From NCBI GenBank assembly GCA_037576215.1, contig JBANDB010000001.1, forward strand, positions 1,364,001-1,428,000: a DNA stretch of 64,000 nt, read 5' to 3'. Position 1 is the first letter of the stretch. Every line of letters begins with the position of its first letter. The stretch is from Armillaria gallica. Lineage: Eukaryota > Basidiomycota > Agaricomycetes > Agaricales > Physalacriaceae. Shown piece by piece: positions 29,993 to 41,080 of the stretch. A program made the translations under genes and the position numbers. The notes below the pieces were generated by a model. It did not search any database. It saw only the letters and a list, made by a program, of their open reading frames with translations, and had not been told where the DNA came from.

Positions 29993-31636
29993 TCACTGGT
30001 CAACCAAACCATCGAAATGGGACTGATCGAAATTTCCGAATTGCGTGCTGGAAGTTTGATGTTGTTCATTCAGGACAGCAATAAAGTGTTGTCCAGATCG
30101 CTGCAGCGGTGCGAGATCTGTATTTAGTCTCTCCACACCATCAAGACTGGGACAGTAAATATTGACTGAAGGAAGATTTTGGCTAAGGGTAGTGATTGTA
30201 GTGATAAGGGGATCCCAGGACAGGGGTGTCGTGAAAAAACGTAGCCCTAGATGCCGCAATTTTGGCAGGAATGCTGCGGAAGCAAGAACAGGCATGATAT
30301 CAAGAGTATATCGAGGGGTCCCAATCTCCAAGCACACCAGTGTATCCATGAATAAGAGATGGTTCTGAATGAAGACCTCATCGCCTACATTTACAGAATA
30401 GAAGGCTAATCTGGTGAGGGAGCACCGTGAACGACGGATGAAATTGTTCACAATCTGGACTTCAGCGTTTACAGGTGTGGAGTAAAGCGATTCGATTGTG
30501 AGGTCATTTAAAAAAGGTAGGCGCAGATACTCCAGTACTCCCAAAAATGACACATAAAGGCGCCGGACATTGGGAAGGTAAATAGGAAGAGCGAGGGGTA
30601 TATCCTGACCAGGCCTTTCTATGCTCCCGAGATGGCATTCTACGAGAGACTGATAAGCTCCAAGGTTAGGAACGTTGTCCGCACCTGCCGCCAGATGAGT
30701 GATATGAAGAGGAAAGATGAAATCCCCGAGACCACCATGTAAAGTAATCTTTTGAAGGCGAGGAGCATCAACGAAGACACTTCGAATATCTTCTGGCAGG
30801 TTCGCTCTGCTGATTTGTGGTATATTTAAAATGTTCAAAGTCAAAGATTCCAGACAAGGAATCCTTCCGCGTACCCCCTTCAACCGTTCCAAAAAGTCCA
30901 AGGAAATGTCTAGCACCAAGGTCCTCCACCGATGTGACACCTCAAGGATCAAGGAAAAGACCTTCTCGGTCATATCCTGATGATAGATGGAATCAAGCTC
31001 GAACACTATGTCGAGAGGACATTGTTCCGAACGAAGAATCATGGCTTTGAATGCGTCTAGCGTGTGGCGAGGGGAGGGATGATACCCAAGAGGATTGAAA
31101 GTTGCATTCCTGGGGGATTGAAAGTGAAGTACTGTATGCGACCAGAGTTGGGGACAGGACAAAACTACATCCCTCCAAGCACCGCATACGTGACTTAACG
31201 TCCACGGACCCTGGGAAAAATCTAATGCCTGTGACAGTGGCAGCCTGCTATCGTGCCACGGTGGCACTATGCTAGTGTTCTGCCACTGCAAGATCTGTGT
31301 CTCGCGAAACACAGTGCGAAGAACGTCAACTGGAAGACGTCGGATGGGTACTAGCATCGACGAATACGACACCATGGTCTTGTGGACTGCATCGCGACGG
31401 CTCTGTACCTCCGATATGATCTCATCGATGCGGTCTAGCAAAGTATCGTATACAGAAACCTGCTGCTGGAGGCCCTCGATATTGGGGAGTATCCAGTCAG
31501 GGTCTGTGTCAAGGAAAGGCCGTGTTGCACGAAGGATACCAGAGACTTCAGAATTTAGAGCGTCGGGTGGGAATATAGGTTCTGGGACAGAACGCTCCGC
31601 TGCATCCAAGTGTAACATTGTGTCTGTTGCATTCAT
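29993..31636 (-). CDS. F-box protein 2
   Basis: A single exon of 547 residues, paralogous over its full length to the protein at 24298-25893. The leader VYDTLLDRIDEIISEVQSRR, the core VPIRRLPVDVLRTVF and the block WTLSHVCGAWRDVVLSCPQLW match, and the C-terminal half has scattered identity in the leucine-rich part. The sequence around the start codon also matches the paralog. The target-binding half has diverged more than the F-box half, as is usual for this expanding family. No damage seen. Confidence 0.85.
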   Translation of the reverse strand: MNATDTMLHLDAAERSVPEPIFPPDALNSEVSGILRATRPFLDTDPDWILPNIEGLQQQVSVYDTLLDRIDEIISEVQSRRDAVHKTMVSYSSMLVPIRRLPVDVLRTVFRETQILQWQNTSIVPPWHDSRLPLSQALDFSQGPWTLSHVCGAWRDVVLSCPQLWSHTVLHFQSPRNATFNPLGYHPSPRHTLDAFKAMILRSEQCPLDIVFELDSIYHQDMTEKVFSLILEVSHRWRTLVLDISLDFLERLKGVRGRIPCLESLTLNILNIPQISRANLPEDIRSVFVDAPRLQKITLHGGLGDFIFPLHITHLAAGADNVPNLGAYQSLVECHLGSIERPGQDIPLALPIYLPNVRRLYVSFLGVLEYLRLPFLNDLTIESLYSTPVNAEVQIVNNFIRRSRCSLTRLAFYSVNVGDEVFIQNHLLFMDTLVCLEIGTPRYTLDIMPVLASAAFLPKLRHLGLRFFTTPLSWDPLITTITTLSQNLPSVNIYCPSLDGVERLNTDLAPLQRSGQHFIAVLNEQHQTSSTQFGNFDQSHFDGLVDQ

Positions 31637-32312
31637 AGTGCCTTTAATTCTTCGCTTTAGTATTCTCTGTCAGACACGTAAGTTGGAACGTACTTCTCGT
31701 CGACATTCAACTGTCCTTCAAGTTGTCGTCGGGGTAGACCATACACGACAATAACCCGGTCTCGACTGACCGCGGTAAAGAATCACTGCCACGCAACTTT
31801 TGTCGGAGTTTAATTTTATTAACCTTTTAACCTTGAACCTTGCTAGATTCTGGAAGAAGTGCGTACGATTAATATTCGCTTTGTCGTGAGCATACGACTC
31901 ACATACGCTGAAGGCTGTTTTCACCAATACCCCCGTTACTTTCCGTTCTGCCTGTGTCGATATCATTTTTGTCCTCCCAGAGCAAGACATTCCGCACAAG
32001 TTCTCATGTGTATGGATGCCCCTTGACATACAAATAGATTCACGTCACAACTTGAAGCTAGAGCCTCCGTACTTACCTCAACGGTTGCACTCGAAAGGGA
32101 TGCTATGGGTTACACGCCCCTTCCCCCCTGCCGCTAGGTCGCGCCCTTATCTCTTGATACTTTTGATCGAGTCATACTCTCTGAGCTATATGAGAAGTGA
32201 CGGGTCACGGTATCTCTTGGCGTTACAACTCGAAGTAAAGTAACATACGGTCGTGGAACACGTCGGCAGAGCTTTCATTCGATATCTTGGCGACGGCACT
32301 GGCTTTCCTTCA
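31637..32312. other. Intergenic, nothing recognised
   Basis: Upstream side of F-box gene 2 and 3' side of the second HET gene. Open frames are short and motif-free. Confidence 0.5.
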
Positions 32313-33989
32313 TCACAGTGAAGCCATCGGCGGGTGTGCTGTGTCTTCTTCAATATGAATGACTGCACTTCCGCGAAACGTCCCGGAAGGGAGGGGATCA
32401 GGTCCTCCGATATCAAAAGTTTGTTCTTGCCATTCTCTCTCGATGAGTGGCTCCCACACCTCTCCTAAAGTGACCGCTCCTGACCTGTGATACCTTCTGT
32501 TCGCGTGCTCTTCCACAATGATGGCCCTAAGAGGACTTAGGCGAGGAAGTTGGAAAGGTCCTGCGTTGGTGCCTGAGTTTTCCGGCCTTGGGTAATCTTG
32601 AGCGTGTCCCAGGAAAATGATGAATGCGCCGTGATTCTCACAGAGTAGTGGGTGACCTCTCTTGAGAATCTTCCAAATCCTCCCCTTTCTGTCTGCCACA
32701 CGAACATACATTTTCCTAGTACCTAGGTCATCGTTTTGTGTCGAGCTGAATGTCTTCCTCTTGACAGTCTTCCCTGAATTGAGAACTGAGGCGGCTTTGC
32801 TCGTAATAGTGACATAGCCATCATCGTCCATACTCCCGTTTGGGAGATCTTTGATCCACCACAACGTCAGCTCGAATAGCTGCTCGTCGCTCGCCGTTGG
32901 GAAGCTGATTGTGCCCGTAACGTCGGTTGTAGGAAACTCTGGGAATGAGGAGAGAAAGCGGCTAGGCGGGACGTCGTATGCCATCACAAGCCAAGTAGGC
33001 TTCCCGCCTCTTCGCAAGATCTCTTTCGCCAGTGCTATCGTCGCGCCTATCCTATCATCTTTGTGGAACAATCGTGGGTTCAGAGTCACACCGAAGATCC
33101 TCATGATGCTCAGCACCATGTCGACTGGACGCGACGAAGTTCGCCAGAACGAGTTTTGCCATATTGCATGTGCCTTCGCTTCTGCATCTTCTGCGTCCAT
33201 ACCACGGGAGAGGGATCCTATCAGCGTATCGTCTGGCAGGTCTTCCAGGATTAGCGGTGAGATATCGTCTCGTTCCTCCAAACCATCGGCAGATCTCCAT
33301 CCTAAGGCTTGAGGGTATTCACAGGCTGCGAGCATCTCGCGAAGAGGCATCATCGCTGATTCTTTTTGTATAACTTCTGTGACGGTACCCTTTATACCGC
33401 CCTTGTATCCTTCCCACGAGCCAGACCCATGCTCCCACCTGAACAGCACCATGGACCTTTTAGGCGCCGTGACCTCCTGCAACGTCCAACCACGCTCGAT
33501 CCACGTTGTCTCTTCTTCCTCTGTCACGAGCCGCCCGATCCCACCTGGGAGCACAAGGCAGACTTTGCAGTCCATGTACACCCCGTACATCCGTGTAATC
33601 TGCCAGGCCTTGTCGTCCTTGCTGGTCTGCATGATACACAATCTGTCGAGCCAAAGGTAGGATGCCCCTTCCATGAGTGCGGCGGTGCATGCGTGAAGCA
33701 GGGCGTTGATTCCGACGGGGTCACCATCTTCTGCGCCCTTCACGGAGAAGGCACCAAGGTCGGGATCAGACGCATCTGGATCCAAAGGGTTACCGCGCCA
33801 AACATATGATATCGCAGCATATGGGATAGCAGTGATAGAGTCTGTAAATTCGTAGATGCGGAGGGACTGACGGTCAACAAACCGAGAGCAGTCAATCAGC
33901 CGATAATGACATGGCTTGGCGACCGAAAAGAGATCGATAACGGAATCCGCCAAATTGTCCATGGAGCCATCGTAGATCATTCGCGACAT
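32313..33989 (-). CDS. HET-domain protein 2
   Basis: A single exon from the ATG at 33989 (SRMIYDGSMDNLADSV) gives 558 residues. The frame is open ten codons further up but without ATG. HET blocks are IPYAAISYVWRG (about residue 55), ASYLWLDRLCIMQTSKDD, MYGVYMDCKVCLVLPGG and WIERGWTLQEVTAPKRSM, in family order and spacing. The C-terminal half has no known domain. Unlike the gene at 7.06 kb it is uninterrupted; the two are only distantly related. A role in non-self recognition is inferred from the domain. Confidence 0.87.
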   Translation of the reverse strand: MSRMIYDGSMDNLADSVIDLFSVAKPCHYRLIDCSRFVDRQSLRIYEFTDSITAIPYAAISYVWRGNPLDPDASDPDLGAFSVKGAEDGDPVGINALLHACTAALMEGASYLWLDRLCIMQTSKDDKAWQITRMYGVYMDCKVCLVLPGGIGRLVTEEEETTWIERGWTLQEVTAPKRSMVLFRWEHGSGSWEGYKGGIKGTVTEVIQKESAMMPLREMLAACEYPQALGWRSADGLEERDDISPLILEDLPDDTLIGSLSRGMDAEDAEAKAHAIWQNSFWRTSSRPVDMVLSIMRIFGVTLNPRLFHKDDRIGATIALAKEILRRGGKPTWLVMAYDVPPSRFLSSFPEFPTTDVTGTISFPTASDEQLFELTLWWIKDLPNGSMDDDGYVTITSKAASVLNSGKTVKRKTFSSTQNDDLGTRKMYVRVADRKGRIWKILKRGHPLLCENHGAFIIFLGHAQDYPRPENSGTNAGPFQLPRLSPLRAIIVEEHANRRYHRSGAVTLGEVWEPLIEREWQEQTFDIGGPDPLPSGTFRGSAVIHIEEDTAHPPMASL

Positions 33990-35136
33990 GAAGTAAAGTG
34001 GGCGGTACAATGGATACACTGCCTAGCAGACCGCCCCTACGCGACTGGACCTTAATGCATGAGAGAAAAAGGAGGGGAAGACTTGTCAACCGTCAGCGCG
34101 TCAACATCGGGCCGGCTGTTCCTGTTGAGGAGTACCGAGCCGAACCATCTATCTGTAACTTTACCATTAACTTTCACATCGCAGCACAGGAACTTCGCTT
34201 TTCAGAATATTTCAGCGCGCTTGCTTTCAAAGTTGGACATCCACACCAGGAAATGGCAGACACGTTCTAACAGTACCGATCATATAGGCGAAATTGAAAA
34301 GTCTTAGCGCGTTCTAATATCTACGAAGTTTTAGCGGCGAAATTTTCGATTCAAATACTCATCCAGCACATATATGGTGAGAGAAAATGCCAAACCATGA
34401 ATCATATGATTATTAGTGGCATGATGCATCACAGGTTCTCGATTTACGACAAGTCGATTTACTTGCAAAACTTTTATCAGTCGGCCCGTGAAAACTGAGG
34501 ATCCCAAGAAGAAGTTTGACTTGACGAGCAAAGGCCGCCGAAGTCAGAGAAATCATGGGTCGAGAACGTGCATTCGGCATTCGGGACCTTGGTAAAACCA
34601 TTTCAGCAAACAACCAGTAAACTTAAGTTGGTTCTGGTAGGTGCACATGCTAGCCCCTCAATCGCTTCTGCCATTCTCACTCAACGCTCGCAGATCTTTC
34701 GTCTTCTCCAATCTCCTGGGAAGGAGCTTGAAACGAATTTTCTTTTGCCGCCAAATCAGGTTTATCAATTTCTTGCAAGCAACAATAGTACCGAATCCGT
34801 GATCCCGATGAGATGACGCACAGCGGACGGCGCCCTGAGGTGGTAAGCGACCCATGATTAGTTTTTCCACATAAAATACTGACTGTGAGGTATCCACAAC
34901 CTCATGCTCCTCTGGATTCGACCCTCAAACACAAGATCGGCAAGAGCTCAGCACATTCTTTTTCTCGTCTTCTCCCTTGCAATCTCCGCAGATTTTCTTC
35001 TCACTCCACCGCTGAGAACGCCAGGTTGAAATTCCATGGAATTACGTCCTGCTTCACTAGGTGATCCTCAAAGAATGAGCCACTCGTCTGCACTCGGAAA
35101 ACATCCGTGTTTCAGCTCATACCCAAGTGAATGGAA
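33990..35136. other. Intergenic, no supported gene
   Basis: The plus frame at 34568-34816 and overlapping minus frames have no motif. The last part is the promoter region of the small secreted protein gene. Confidence 0.45.
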
Positions 35137-35144
35137 TATAAAAA
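35137..35144 (+). promoter_or_regulatory. TATA box
   Basis: TATAAAAA lies 25 bases before the ATG at 35162. This is close but usual for small fungal secreted-protein genes. Confidence 0.55.
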
Positions 35145-35161
35145 GGATACTTTCTGTCGAT

Positions 35162-35947
35162 ATGTCTCCCATCTGCAACATGCTGTTCAGTAACTTTTTC
35201 TTTGTTCTAGCTGCATTCGTCTGCGGTGCTCCCACTTCATTGAGAGCAACTCTCGTTGACGATCTCGTCTCTAACATCACTGTCACCATGACAGTATGTA
35301 CACTCTCGCCCGTTTTCATGAGCGATGTTACTCACATCCAATAGCTTGAGTCTCTCGTTACTAATCTCGCTACGTGAGTAATTTTAACATGTATGGTTAT
35401 CGTCTCGTGCTCACCAAGGTTTGGTTTGCAAAGCGTATCCTTTAACGGTATGTTACTTTCATCCATCTACTTGTCTCCCAGTTCTTAACAGTCGCAGTCA
35501 CCAACGATCGCCTCGTCGAAATTACTTTGGATCGCGTCGCAATGTCCGCTGGTGTTGACGGTACTGAATACCTGTCTTTTGACCACACCTTTGAGGACCC
35601 CGTTGTCGTACCTATTCTTGGGACAGCGGACTCTGGCGACATTGCGGACGTGCAACTCACTCAAGGAGGACTGAACACTGAACATCGTTTCACGGGGACT
35701 TGACTTGCTCAATCTCGATGTGGATATGAGGTATGCGTATTTTTTGTGTCGAAATGATAAATGTATCAACCGTCGCTTTTTTAGGGTTGCGACTATCAAC
35801 GGCAAATTGGGTATTACTTCAAATGAGACCGGACTTACCCAGAGCAACGTTACTACCATGTGCGTTAGCTCGTTCCTAGACTTTTCCGTCCTTGCTGACT
35901 AATCGGTATCATACAGATACAATACTCCTTTCAACAAGGAAGCTTGA
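35162..35947 (+). pseudogene. Small secreted protein gene, broken by a 7-bp tandem duplication
   Basis: Exon 1 encodes a signal peptide (MLFSNFFFVLAAFVCGAP). Five short GT-AG introns split the rest. Recognisable stretches are LESLVTNLA, FGLQSVSFN, VAVTNDRLVEITLDRVAMSA, EYLSFDHTFEDPVVVPILG, LDLLNLDVDMR and ATINGKLGITSNETGLTQ, ending at TGA 35945-35947. It resembles a family of Agaricomycete secreted proteins of unknown role. The words ACTGAAC ACTGAAC at 35670-35683 shift the frame, so translation would stop at 35701-35703. Everything after is in the other frame and otherwise undamaged. The lesion is therefore young, or a sequencing artefact. Confidence 0.7.
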
Positions 35948-37351
35948 CACTAGTCCTACAGATTGTTTGTACGCCTTGTATACAATGCGCACGTGAACAC
36001 GAAATATTGCATGCATATCCCCTTCCAACGATTCATTCTGCGTCTAGTGTTGTCACTGGATAGATAATCACCCGAGCCATTACACTGTACAAGTCGGAAT
36101 CGGAATAGGAAAGACGCAAGCATCAAGTCGCATACCAGATTGTGATAGAGCGCCCAATCATGCCCGAAAATCGCGTATGTCTAGTTCTATCAAGTATCTG
36201 TGACGCACCAGCGTGTTTTCTGTTGCCAGATTTGATTTGCAGATGTAGCTAGCGCAACGAAGAAAGCTGCAGAAAACCATGGCAATCTGTCTGTCCGACG
36301 CAAGTCTACCCTAGGATTATAGTCCCATCATACGTGATTCTATCAACAACACCTCCGCTCTCGAGATCGCTTCTCGACCGCAAAGCAGATGTCGCCGGTA
36401 CGTACCAGCTTTCAGTTTTCCAAGTCAGATGCTAATTTGGTCAAGCCGCAACAGATACTAGAAGCACTCTGAACGACAGAAATCATGAAGCATGGTCCAC
36501 GTTCTTGCATGCAAGGTTGCATGGTTTCGAATTCTGCCTCGAGCTCAATACATTGTCGGTTTGGGCGCTCAATTTGAAAGGAAAAGCGGAATGGCAGATC
36601 ATTAGTTGAGTCTTCTTATTCCTCCTGTCGGACGGATTTTGAAATCAAGATCAGAGTTTGCCCGTCATTCACGGGTCGAAGATTCAAGAAAATCAAGTCA
36701 TAAAGATTCAACCGACTCAGATGGTGAAGCGCTCAGGATGTTTGGAAGTAAAATGATGGCTAAGCGCCAACTAGTTGGCCATCACCTGTCAACATCTAAC
36801 AATTCGACTTGATGTATAATTGAAAGATGAGTTCCGGCACGGGAGGAGAATCTGGCGACATATTTTTCAAGACTCGGGTCCGGGTGAGCCACGTGGCATG
36901 AGATCAACTTCCTTGCCGTCTAACATCGACTTTCACCGTTCTTTCAACGTTTTTCAACTCCCGTACGTTCGCGGTCACTACTATCGCATAAAGATATGAA
37001 AACGTTCTCAGATGTCTCCGTGTTTCTTGACTTTTGATGACAGTTTTTCTCTACTCGATTCAAGCCAAGAGTACGACTTATTCAGACTCAAAGTTAGCTA
37101 TGCTGGCTGGCCGAACTGCAGGCTCCGAATTGCTACGCGATCTCAGCGCTCATCATCCAACTGCTCTAGAAGTTGTTTAACCTGGCATATGTCTTGGAAG
37201 GCCTTTTATTTTTGGGGGGACACAGTCTATGGGTATGTTGACGGCTTCTGGACTCTGAGCTCTCCTTCAACAGACAGGACATCAGAACCATCGTTACGTT
37301 TCATGTTGAGTGTCAGGACATAGGATGATATATCTACAGTGTGGAACTGGG
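35948..37351. other. Intergenic, no supported gene
   Basis: Frames at 36606-36812 and 37012-37323 have no motif and no convincing splice signals. I see nothing else. Confidence 0.45.
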
Positions 37352-37358
37352 TATAAAA
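37352..37358 (+). promoter_or_regulatory. TATA box
   Basis: TATAAAA lies 47 bases before the ATG at 37399. Confidence 0.6.
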
Positions 37359-37398
37359 GCATCGGCAACTTGGAGGCAATATTCATCGCACTTTAGCA

Positions 37399-38734
37399 AT
37401 GTTTCTCAAAGGTGACTAGCGAGTCATTCCCTTCCTTACCAGCGGGCTCATCTGTTCTTTTCTGTAGTTGCATCCTTGCTATCTCTTGCTTTGTTCTCTT
37501 TAGCTTCTTCGCACGTTCGAGGTGGAATCCTCTCTGTTGACATTTCCCGAGCACGATACTGACTAATTCATAGCTTCGAAGGATGCCAACACTGGTCAAA
37601 TCAGCGACCTTTTATCAGCCCGCTCGACGTTGGAAACTCGCGCGGACTCTCCCTCGCTTTACTTTGACAATGCCAAGTGGATTTGGACCTCTGAGCCGGT
37701 CGCCCATCTTGGACCTAGGCCATTCCGCAAAAGGGTCCCCTCTTCCAGCACCAAGTGTCCCGTCTGCGCTACGATCATCTTATCTAGGTAAGTCATGTTG
37801 GAACGATTGAGTTTTAGCTATGTTGATGACCTCCCCAGTGACGATATATACACACTAAACGTCAATGGCAGAGAAATCGGAACTGGAGAGGGCTGGGGAA
37901 ACGTTGTGACCTACACTGTCGGCCTTGAACCTGAGGGCGATAACGTTTTCGCCGTCCAAGTGAATAACACTATCGGGGCTGCCGGTCCGTTCATCGCGAC
38001 TATCCTTGTCAACTACAAAGACGGGTCCACGGAGATGATCTACACGGACACGACCTGGAAGACGCTCTCTTCCGTCCCCCCAGCTGGGTGGACCAGCCCG
38101 AGTTTCGACGACTCGAAATGGGAGACCCCGGTGGTGAAGCTAGCGGGGTCACAGACGCCTTGGGGCAGCCCGTGGAACTACCCCCCTGCGATTGATATGG
38201 ACCCAGCACAGATGATCTGGACGGATGAGGTGAAGAACAACGTCGTGCCGGCCGGGCACAGGGCGTTCCGTACCACAATCACGTCGCCCTATGGAAAAGC
38301 GGCCGTGTGTGGGAAGATGATCATCGACGCGTAAGTCGCTATCTGCACGTTAGGCATAACTAGAACTCACGTGCATGGTCAGCGATAATAACTACACTCT
38401 TTATGTGAATGGTGATTACCTCGGCCACGGTGGAGACTGGCAAACCATGCAGGCGTACTCTGTTCCGATTTTGGACCCGGATACTAATGTGATCGCTGTC
38501 GATGGGGAGAACTACGCCGTCTCGCCTGCTGCTGTTGTCGCTGCATTAGTCATTACGTATAATGACGGGAGCTTTGCGACGTTCTATACGAGCAAGAACT
38601 GGAAGGCTGTTCGTAACGTCCCGAGCGGGTTTGAAGAGAAGGATTATGATGATGGATCTTGGATGGCGGCGTCGGAGTATGGTACCTTCGCGAAGAGCTC
38701 GTATAAGTCTGCTACTACGATTCCTCGAGCTTAA
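37399..38734 (+). CDS. Secreted protein with two galactose-binding-like domains
   Basis: Spliced from ATG at 37399, the first exons give a signal peptide (FLKVASLLSLALFSLASSH) and a linker with ARSTLETRAD. Domain 1 starts at FDNAKWIWTSE and holds YTLNVNGREIGTGEGW, NVFAVQVNN and ILVNYKDGST. Domain 2 starts at AQMIWTDE and holds NYTLYVNGDYLGHGGDW, NVIAVDGEN and LVITYNDGSF, ending in TTIPRA. The WIWT, LYVNG and NVIAV motifs repeat in order, so the protein is an internal duplication. The fold resembles the jelly-roll carbohydrate-binding part of some glycosidases, but no catalytic domain is present. The last intron is 38331-38382. Probably a secreted lectin-like protein; the ligand is unknown. 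Confidence 0.8.
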
Positions 38735-39066
38735 GGGCTCTGAGTTGCATAGTATATTTCCTTTTGACCAACGTACTTGCTTTTCTGAATAGAGTTTGTG
38801 TCTGAGTTGTTTTTCTGGCGGTTGCCCTCTAAACCGCAACAACTTGAAGTCCTTTGTGATAGCCGATCCCGCTTATTTTTTTGTGCCGACTTCGCTATTC
38901 CATCGCGTCGTATTTCCTTCATTTCTTACTGCAATGTGATTTTTACCCATAAATTCGCTCGCCAGCTTGACAGGCTGACCAATACTACTTATCATAGGTC
39001 AAGCTGAGCCAAACATCGCCTGTTCGTCTTGAACCACAAGCACGATTACTCTCTCGCTCATTTCTC

Positions 39067-39518
39067 ATGCAAGCTCTCAACGGTACCAGCAGTGCGCCCA
39101 TCCCGCCATCCCTCCCGTCGTTCTCTTCGCTGACCCGCCTTTAGTCCTAGGCTTCGCCGTCGCGTTCGTTCTATTCCTCGTCTTCCTCTGGTTCTACCTC
39201 TCGCCGCTCTTTCGTAAACCTCAGCCTAAGCCAGCGTACTCGAAGTTCCTACCGCCTTACACGCCGTCTATCTATGACCACGCCGCTTACGAGTCGCCTA
39301 TAACCTCGCCGCCGCCCGTTTACGCGTTCAGCCCGCCCCTGCCGCCGCTCTCGCCCTGCCCAAAGTACTACATACCCACGATGCGATACTCTCCCGCCCC
39401 GCATTCTGTCTTCTTACAGCATAGTCATGACGCGCACGTCCCTTCCAGAGCCTCAGTGTATAGCGATGGATATCCCGTAGGATTGGGCATCAATTGGCGG
39501 TATCCGCGTGCCTGTTGA
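39067..39518 (+). CDS. Small proline-rich single-pass membrane protein
   Basis: An open frame from 39144 to TGA 39518 has no ATG of its own. An ATG at 39067 with an intron 39083-39144 (62 nt, GTACCA to TTTAG) joins in frame and gives 129 residues: MQALN, then a strong membrane helix (GFAVAFVLFLVFLWFYL), basic residues, and a cytosol- or wall-facing tail rich in Pro, Tyr and Ser (LPPYTPSIYDHAAYESP, PPPVYAFSPPLPPLSPCP). The helix and the even codon use argue for coding. No family recognised. The start exon is inferred. Confidence 0.55.
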
Positions 39519-40187
39519 ATTGTTCTATCATAGTGCTTTGTATTTTCCAGCCTCCGTTCTGCTGTGTAAAAAATTTGTTGGATGACGATGTTGCCAGTCT
39601 TTCCTCGGTAAAATACGCTCGCGACGCGCAACATGAAATGACAATTCAGAACTGGGCATTTCTTGTAGGAAAAATCCATTTGCATGCCCCTGCATAAGCT
39701 TCTCCCAGATATGGCCGCCGAGGCGTTATTTCAATCCTGCTCCCCCAGTCATCTTAGATACCATCTTGGCATTGTGTTCGTGTACTGTACCTGGCTACTC
39801 TCCATTCTGAAGATGATGACGCGGAATACTCTTTCTCCCATATTGAACGGATAAGCTGTACACTGTCAATATTCACTTGCCCGCCGTTCATTTTTGATAA
39901 CCATTGTCACGCCGTGACCTTGCTGACATTTCTTTCGTTCTAATGCCAAGTAGTCATCCCACATGTGAAGGTAAGAATCTATTACATTTCGGGAGGCCTG
40001 TTGGCTCAAATTTTTACGAGATGTTCAAGATAGATAGATCAAGAGATGTTTGATGTTTCAATCAAGCACTTTCCTCGGAAAGAATCGGGGACTTCTGATT
40101 CGGACTGTTTAGGGCCGTCCCAGCACTGCCACCGGCATTGGCATGTTGCCGCCGGTGTCGGTTCTATGGCTCCGATTCACCGATTCA
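39519..40187. other. Intergenic
   Basis: No gene seen. The last part matches nothing in the promoter of the paralog at 22.9 kb, so the duplication may have ended near the start codon. Confidence 0.4.
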
Positions 40188-41080
40188 CATACTTTGTCCA
40201 TGGTCCAGATATACCTGAAGCCACGGCCAGTCTCCTCTTTCTACGGGCACGCGAAATATCTACCATTTCAATGGAACCCCGACTTCAAGTATGGTCCATT
40301 TTTCGCTGGCTATGGGACGATCCCCTCTGACGCCACAGAGGAGTACACCATTCACTCTCCTGACCTATCTGCTGGAATCGCGGCCTTCCATAATGAACTT
40401 GTTCCCAGCCTCCAACTCGAAGTTCCTGAAGCAAGCTGCTCTTCGTGGCCCAGCTTGAATGAACTCGCGAGGACGAAAATGAAATCAGTGTCTCATTTCT
40501 TGCTGAAGAGCGAAAGTCACGTCAATCGTCTCTACCGCATGCGATTGAGGATGATCCCGAATCGTGGGATACACTGTTCTTCTCGATCTTGGCTAGAGGT
40601 GACGTTGAGTTGCGCGCTGACGTCGACGTAGCTACTGAACTGGAGATGTTTATCTGGGCCTATATGCATTACATGGTGTACTACTTTGGCCATAAGTGAC
40701 CACAGTAATGTTCTTTGTCATTCTTGATATTTTCTGTTATAGTTCCATGGTACAAATTCGAGAGAGATCTGTATCATCGTAAGGTCGCCTATATTATCAT
40801 GACTCCTTTTTTTCTTATGTTTTGCTTGCCAGCTGAAATGTCGGAGTCACTCGAGACTTACAGGGCAAGGGCTCTCATTCCACCTCGCAAGGGTCATACG
40901 AACAACCAACTTCCCAGCTCCAGCAATGACGGTGTTTTGAAAACCAAGGACACCTTGACGCCCTCCTTTCACCTTCGTGTATGTCGCGTATCTTCGTTAT
41001 GCTTACTTTATTCCAACTTTTTGCGTCACTTTCAGCATAGAAACCGACCAATAGCATTGGATGACGCTGACCTGGCTTAA
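40188..41080 (+). pseudogene. Paralog of the 22.96-kb gene, with lost start and internal frameshift
   Basis: It aligns with 22961-23847. The ancestral ATG corresponds to TTG here (about 40194), but another ATG follows at 40200 just before VQIYLKPRPVSS. The blocks FQWNPDFKYGPFFA, YGTIPSDATEEYTIHSPDLSAGIA and SHVNRLY are intact. After LYR (about 40537) some 8 bases are missing relative to the paralog and the frame shifts; DDPESWDTLFFSILARGD and IFIWAYMHYMV-like sequence then continue in the new frame to the shared intron. After the intron the frame through YRARALIPPRKG stays open where the other copy stops. Probably a pseudogene, though a rescued start is possible. Confidence 0.6.
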
